From the NCBI GenBank assembly GCA_029465975.1, contig CM055740.1, forward strand, positions 1,705,511 through 1,769,510: a stretch of 64,000 bases of DNA, written 5' to 3'. The DNA is from Dallia pectoralis (lineage: Eukaryota; Chordata; Actinopteri; Esociformes; Umbridae). The notes under the pieces are model-generated. The model ran no database searches. It saw only the letters and a program-made list of their open reading frames with translations, and had not been told where the DNA came from. Position numbers and translations under genes: made by a program. Of this stretch, positions 58,136 to 64,000 are shown piece after piece. Position 1 is the stretch's first letter. Each line of letters starts with the position of its first letter.

Positions 58136-58899
58136 GTTCACTTCAGATATGACTGTTCACATTATATAGAACTGTTCACATTATATAAGACTATTCACAT
58201 TATATAGAACTGTTCACATTATATAGAACTGTTCACATTAAATAATACTGTTCACATTAAATAATACTGTTCACATTAAATAATACTGTTCACATTATAT
58301 AGGACTGTTCACATTATATAGGACTGTTCACATGAAATAATACTGTTCACATTATATAGGACTGTTCACATTAAATAATACTGTTCACATTAAATAATAC
58401 TGTTCACATTATATAGGACTGTTCACATTATATAGGACTGTTCACATTATATAGGACTGTTCACATTATATAGGACTGTTCACATTATATAGGACTGTTC
58501 ACATTATATAGGACTGTTCACATGAAATAATACTGTTCACATTATATAGGACTGTTCACATTATATAGGACTGTTCACATTATATAGGACTGTTCACATT
58601 ATATAGGACTGTTCACATTATATAGGACTGTTCACATTATATAGGACTGTTCACATGAAATAATACTGTTCACATTATATAGGACTGTTCACATTATATA
58701 GGACTGTTCACATTATATAGGACTGTTCACATGAAATAATACTGTTCACAACAGTATATAGGACTGTTCACATTATATAGGACTGTTCACATTATATAGG
58801 ACTGTTCACATTAAATAATACTGTTCACATTATATAGGACTGTTCACATGAAATAATACTGTTCACATTATATAGGACTGTTCACATTATATAGGACTG
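58136..58899. repeat. 19-bp minisatellite, about 40 copies
   Basis: ACTGTTCACATTATATAGG with AAATAAT variants. Confidence 0.95.
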
Positions 58900-59194
58900 T
58901 GAATGAATGATCGTTTTAATAAACAGTGATCTCAATTATGAACAAAATAATCGTGATTAGAATTTTAGCTATAATCGTGCAGCCCTCCCATAGCTTCTAG
59001 TAGCCAAAGAGCACAGCTAACAGGATTATTTGTTAGATGATGTGTTGTTTTCATCTATGTTTATATTAATGATATTATTACACATACATATAATATGTGC
59101 CAAACACATTTGCTGGAATAGATCAGAGACACACGCAAACACGCACGTTTCCTATTATTAGCTATCTACCTGTTTACAGTCTGGACATTGGCTG

Positions 59195-59440
59195 AGCTGG
59201 GTAAATAGTGTAATAATGAATCAAACAGATGAGCTGAACTTGGTAAATAGTGTAATAGTGAATCAAACAGATGAGCTGAACTTGGTAAATAGTGTAATAG
59301 TGAATCAAACAGATGAGCTGAACTTGGTAAATAGTGAAATAGTGAATCAAACAGATGAACTGGGTAAATAGTGTAATAGTGAATCAAACAGATGAGCTGA
59401 ACTTGGTAAATAGTGTAATAGTGAATCAAACAGATGACCT
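59195..59440. repeat. 42-bp minisatellite, about 6 copies
   Basis: GTAAATAGTGTAATAGTGAA plus TCAAACAGATGAGCTGAACTTG; one unit is shortened. Confidence 0.94.
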
Positions 59441-60085
59441 ATCTGCAGATAAAAACCTTCTGGACTTTGTTTCCTGCTAGTCACGTGAGTAATGAGTTGA
59501 ACTTCTGATACAACAGATCTGATTACAATTTCAACAAACATCTCCATTAGATGTGTATTCATTTAGATCTAATTGTTCCTATGTTTGTATGTCTGCTCTG
59601 GTGTTATGTTTCTAAATGAACCTCGTGTATTACCCAAAAAAACATTCAATGTACAACAAATCCATTCAGATAGTATTTGCTCTGTTATAATGATGTTACT
59701 GCTGTGTGTGTGATGTGTGTGTGTGAGTGTGTGCGAGTGTGTTTCTGGGCTAGTAGCATAATACCACCAAACTATCTGCCTAAAATAATGGACAGTTTGT
59801 GTGGCTATTCATGCATTTAAAGAAACGTGTGTGTACATGTGTGTATGTGTGTATCTGTGGGTGTGTGTTTGCATGTGTGTGTGCGTATGTGTGTTTCTGA
59901 GTGGTTGGCCTGACCCTGTGGCTGCATGTGTGTGTGTGTGTGTGTGTGTGTTTCTTAGTTGTTGGACTGACCCTCTGGCTGTGTGTGTGTGTGTTCTTTT
60001 CAGAGCATTAGCCACTCAATAGAAAAGCTCTCTGCACTTGATAGTCTTTAGCTTGAATCTATAGCGGTCCACATTTTACGGTCCA
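59441..60085. other. unique sequence with TG microsatellites
   Basis: TG-rich runs at about 59700-59745 and 59826-59996, the latter with a duplicated TTGGACTGACCCTCTGGCTG-like segment; otherwise nothing recognised. Confidence 0.5.
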
Positions 60086-60086
60086 C

Positions 60087-60358
60087 ATGTTGCAGTCTAC
60101 ATGGAGACTGCTGTATGTATTAGACCAGGGCAGTCTACATGGAGACTGCTGTATGTATTAGACCAGGGCAGTCTACATGGAGACTGCTGTATGTATTAGA
60201 CCAGGGCAGTCTACATGGAGACTGCTGTATGTATTAGACCAGGGCAGTCTACATGGAGACTGCTGTATGTATTAGACCAGGGCAGTCTACATGGAGACTT
60301 CTGTATGTATTAGACCAGGGCAGTCTACATGGAGACTGCTGTATGTATTACACCAGGG
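60087..60358. repeat. 38-bp minisatellite, 7 copies
   Basis: GCAGTCTACATGGAGACTGC plus TGTATGTATTAGACCAGG; nearly perfect. Each unit contains an inverted pair (GCAGTCTACATGGAGACTGC) able to form a hairpin. Confidence 0.94.
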
Positions 60359-60728
60359 CACTAATTAAGTCGTTAATTATGATATTTAATAAGTTATTCA
60401 TTAATTGGTGATGGTCAAAGGTCGCATTTGGGGCCCTACATCGAAATTGAATGAATTCATACTATTTCACCAACATTTCCTATGAATGGCAGCCTTAAAT
60501 ACGATGATAAATAAATCACAAATATTCTCTTTTAATGAAATAATCCTCACAATTAGCTTGCAATTTGTAGAATGCTCAAAATGTGCGTTGTAACCCCCAG
60601 CAGGACAGTAGTTAACCTCAAGATCTTGTTAAGGTGTTAATGTTGGATGATATGTTGGTTAAACTGGTATTACGTTAGCTTGAACCAACAAAATACAAAA
60701 TGAGTTAATAATATCAGGTTGCACATCA

Positions 60729-62578
60729 TTTATTAATGATTCTGTACGTAAATTGCAAAAATACCTGACAAGACAGAGAAAGTATTACTAGGCTTAAGGA
60801 TAAAAATATATCACAACTCACAGAGCTAATTTGGGTGAATATATATGTAAGTAGCTCCATCGCTGTCATTTCTGCTTTGGGAAGGTCTGTAAGTATCTCC
60901 ACTTCCATTCAAATGGAGGTCAGTAGCATCTCCGTAGATAAGTGTATCATTAAGCAGCTATTTCTGGACAGCCTTTGTCCTAATACTGTTTCTACAGAAT
61001 GTCTTGCCAGCACTTCCCATCAGCTTCCATGAAGGAAACTTCCTGATCTATTGTCTGGTCATTATTAATTTGGTGTGATCATGTCTTTGTTCAGCAGAAT
61101 CAGAAGGTGCACCTGTTGTAAAAACAAGAAATACTTTTGAAACCAGATATTCCTTACAAATAGCTAACGTGTTAATAGGTTTGCCGGAACAGGAACAGAT
61201 AGAAACCTTTTGTGGTAAATTCATTGGTAGAAGTCGTGAATGTGGAGGGACCTGTTATGAAAAGGCAAATAAACATCTAGCTGACTGCATTTTTGTCTCC
61301 AGAGAGCCAGTAGGTAGTAGATGTTAGTAAATGTATTGACCTCAAAAAGATTGTGTTCTATAAGTCTATGAGTTCAGTCTATACGTTCAGGAAGTCTTTT
61401 GAAATGATTATGTGTTTCCTTTTGAATTTGGCACCCATTCCATTTTTGTCACAGACAATGTTATTTTCACAAAAAGCTATAGTCTTGTTATTCCCACTGC
61501 TGTAACCTTCTGCACATGTTGACAGTGGTGGAGCGGATGATGATGTTTCTGGAATAAAGGAGAACATGGGGTTGTCTAATGCATAATGACACATTCACAT
61601 TTCTGTAGTTACACCTCTAATAGACATTGGCACAGAACTGGAGCAAAGGCTTGCTTACTTCAAGTTAATGTTGGTCTGCAGTTGGTCTACAGTTGGTCTA
61701 CAGTTGGCTTTAAATTGTATTTGCTAAGCAATTAGAAAGAGCCCAACAATTGTCCCAACTGATAACTTAATCCGTGGGTACTATTACAGGCAGCTTGCTC
61801 CCTTGTTCTATTTGTAACAAACAGTGTTTTACTTTTAGCTTAAAGCAATCTGAATGGCTAAACTATATTATAGCATAACAAGTTAATGGCAGAGGATAAA
61901 TGCATGCAATATCTGGCTACAAAAATAAACTAAACACATAAACTGAGCAGAATAAAATACAAATACCTTTCTGTGGTTCATTTGTCTTCTCTTCTGTCTT
62001 TATACATTTTCTCTTTCGGCCACCAGAATCGTACATTCGGGTTTTTTCTGACATCCTCCGAGCAGTAAATTAGAATAATAAAAGTGTTTTTCCTGAATGT
62101 GTACTTTTATATTAGTTTAGTATCTATCTAGTGGGGCCACTTATGTCTTATACGCATATAAACGGCCCTTTATATTAAACTCCTTACGAGTCCATGTTCA
62201 GAATTAAATAAATAATAACTCATAATAAAAGCACCAACTATCCCACCAACTATCCCAGTGGTTTTCATTTTTAACTCTACAAATATAAATGCACACTACC
62301 TGCCAGGCTATAACATACCAGTAAATTATTTGAATCGAGAGCCAAATGAACCCCAATTTATCATACGTAAAAGTATTAAACCATAACACAGTAACACCTG
62401 ATGTTAATCACCTCTAAAAACATGGTCATAAAATCGACGTGAAACCAACTCGGATGTAAAAGACCGAAAAACACAGGTGAAATATTATATTATTACATGT
62501 GAATATAAGAGTATGTACCTACCTAGTGCTGAACCAGCTCTCTATTCTCTTCTGCTGTTGACGTTTTGCTTTTCTTTT
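60729..62578 (-). CDS. possible small spliced gene, N-terminus resembling ZMYM1/hAT-like proteins
   Basis: Proposed exons: 62578-62523 (non-coding, donor gtaggt), 62055-61967 (ATG at 62054, MSEKTRMYDSGGRKRKCIKT then EEKTNEPQK, donor gtattt), 61548-61507 (ETSSSAPPLSTCAE), 61112-61048 (GAPSDSAEQRHDHTKLIMTR and Q, stop TAG). The phases join without conflict, giving 64 residues. A TATA-like element lies upstream at 62602-62615 and a - strand AATAAA at 60734-60729. The Y-x-SG-x-x-KRK start followed by an acidic/serine linker is reminiscent of ZMYM1-like and hAT-derived proteins, but no zinc finger or transposase follows, so a relic is equally possible. If the third exon is not spliced it ends at a stop at 61379. 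Confidence 0.3.
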
Positions 62579-62601
62579 CGTCCTGGTGTGTTGAGGTGGT
62601 C

Positions 62602-62615
62602 ACATATATAAATAT
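62602..62615 (-). promoter_or_regulatory. candidate TATA element on the - strand
   Basis: TATTTATATATG on the - strand, about 30 bases before the proposed transcription start and followed by a purine-rich segment with a good donor at 62522. It could serve the small gene above or be the distant eps8l2 promoter. Confidence 0.35.
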
Positions 62616-62989
62616 CTGTAAGGCACATGCAGACTGTCTGAACTTTGCTCCGTGTGCAGATAGTGAGTTGATGCTCAACGGGACTCGAAACCCATTCTGT
62701 CACCGGTACAGTCGGAAGTTAAAGTAGTCCCGGAGGTGCTAAAACAAATGCATGTAAACCTGTAGACGTTAATTATCGTGCAGCACCGACAGGTGTGTGC
62801 TGACTGGTGTGTGCGGATAGGTGTGTGCGGACAACTAGATACATATGAGAGTCTAATGTCTCCGCCTTACACAATGGTATGCGTTGTCCCGGCAGCTGAA
62901 ATAGAAACGCATTGAACTTATCCTGGGCACGTTCTGGAGACAGGTAAAGCTCTCGGTCAGGTAACTCAACCTGGGTCGGGGAAGTGGAC

Positions 62990-63015
62990 GCAGCCGTCTA
63001 AGGGGCGGGGTCAGG
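62990..63015. promoter_or_regulatory. GC-box-like motif
   Basis: AGGGGCGGGGTC, a consensus Sp1 site, in a locally GC-rich patch about 400 bases from the TATA-like element; GACAG|GTAAAG and GTCAG|GTAACT nearby look like + strand donors. Weak evidence for a promoter. Confidence 0.25.
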
Positions 63016-63019
63016 GTTC

Positions 63020-64000
63020 CATTTGGGGTTGATATTTGCAGGTAAATATATCAACATTCCACGTGAGCAACGTTTATTTTAAGAAGTAGGCAGGCAACTG
63101 GTGAATATTTAAAATAGATAAAGGCAAGGAAAATTTAAAAAGCGAATAACAACATATGGGCAACAACACGACAGTATCAGTGCATTTAATTTTTATAATT
63201 CTGTTATCTGTGAAAATGTGCGGGTCCCAAATGAAAACGTCCACGTTCCGTCTCCAGGTGTAACTGGGTCCTGGAAGAGAGAGCCACTTTAAGTAGCTTG
63301 CTGAAAGAGGAGCAACAGTGTGGAACATTGTCCTGGTTTCAGATTGACCGCTGGCTCTTTGTCCAGGCAGACTAGGGCTGTTTCCATCTCACTGGGCCTG
63401 CACAAATGACCATGTCAGGCACGTATAGGTTTCTCACACAATGGAGAATCAGATTCAGGCCAACCCCATGTCCCACCTTTGGGGTTATTTGGTAGGCAGC
63501 TGTATAAATCCAAACCCCAGAGGTGAACGATCGTAACATTTTCATTACACATGCAAATGTGAAGCCTGTCTGTGGCGAGAGGCTGTCCAGGTCGTGTCCA
63601 GGTCGTATGCTCAGTTAATAACTAATCTTTATCCACATACCACCGGTTTGTAACATTCCACAGGCGCACACAAAGACCGATTTAACCTGTGTTTGTAATG
63701 CCTGTGTGCTCACATGTGTGGCCGAAAGTAAGTTACTCTGCTTGAATCTGAGGTTAAACATTAACCTATATCTATGAGTGACTGACTGACTGTTTAAAAG
63801 GTGAGGCGAGAGAGCCAGACAGAAGACAGGGGTGGACGGAGAGATGGGGGTGGGGGTTAAGAAGAAGATGGAAGAGAAAAAAAGGATAATTGAGAAGAAG
63901 TGAGAGAGATATAGAGAAAAGGAGGCAGACGATTTTGAGATGAGAGACTGGAGCAATCAGAAGTACAATAAATGACATGCTTTTGGAGGGTTGAAGGTGT
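63020..64000. other. unique sequence at right edge, no gene recognised
   Basis: Contains only a short GA-rich tract (about 63800-63930). Confidence 0.5.

Overview
The window is vertebrate nuclear DNA, almost certainly from a ray-finned (teleost) fish. It holds intron-rich genes with consensus GT/AG junctions, hAT transposon copies with 8-bp target duplications, and decayed Tc1-like fragments of the kind I recall from salmonids, pike and carps. There are no bacterial-style genes. A salmoniform or esociform source is my guess from the Tc1 families, not something I can prove here.

Two protein genes lie tail to tail. (1) fads2 (front-end fatty acyl desaturase) is on the + strand, 2-10778. The window starts inside its first coding exon; the remaining 11 exons are complete and give 423 residues plus a stop. 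(2) eps8l2 (EPS8-like 2, an actin-regulatory adaptor) is on the - strand. Its start codon is at 41319 and its stop at 15267. I could join 20 coding exons with matching phases into 2070 nt (689 residues plus stop), with PTB, SH3 and SAM-like regions in the expected order. Its 5' untranslated exon and promoter lie further right and are not certain. At 60.7-62.7 kb a third, weakly supported small spliced gene on the - strand resembles the N-terminus of ZMYM1/hAT-like proteins.

Layout: 1-10.8 kb fads2, with a 1.9-kb hAT element filling most of intron 1 and a 395-bp hAT MITE in intron 10; 10.8-15.3 kb convergent 3' ends and intergenic DNA; 15.3-41.3 kb eps8l2; 41.4-60.4 kb almost pure tandem repeats with Tc1 fragments; 60.7-64 kb possible small gene, a promoter-like region and unremarkable DNA.

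The striking property is tandem repetition. By hand tally about 50 separate arrays cover roughly half of the window, with units of 11-81 bp and arrays up to 4.4 kb. Several arrays are not just near exons: their unit contains the exon edge plus the splice site. The exon 7 and exon 9 donors and exon 8 acceptor of fads2, and the exon 4 and exon 6 acceptors and exon 19 donor of eps8l2, are each copied from 2 to about 81 times. I regard this repeated capture and amplification of splice junctions as the most interesting signal in the window. Most long open frames in the window are by-products of arrays whose unit length is a multiple of three.
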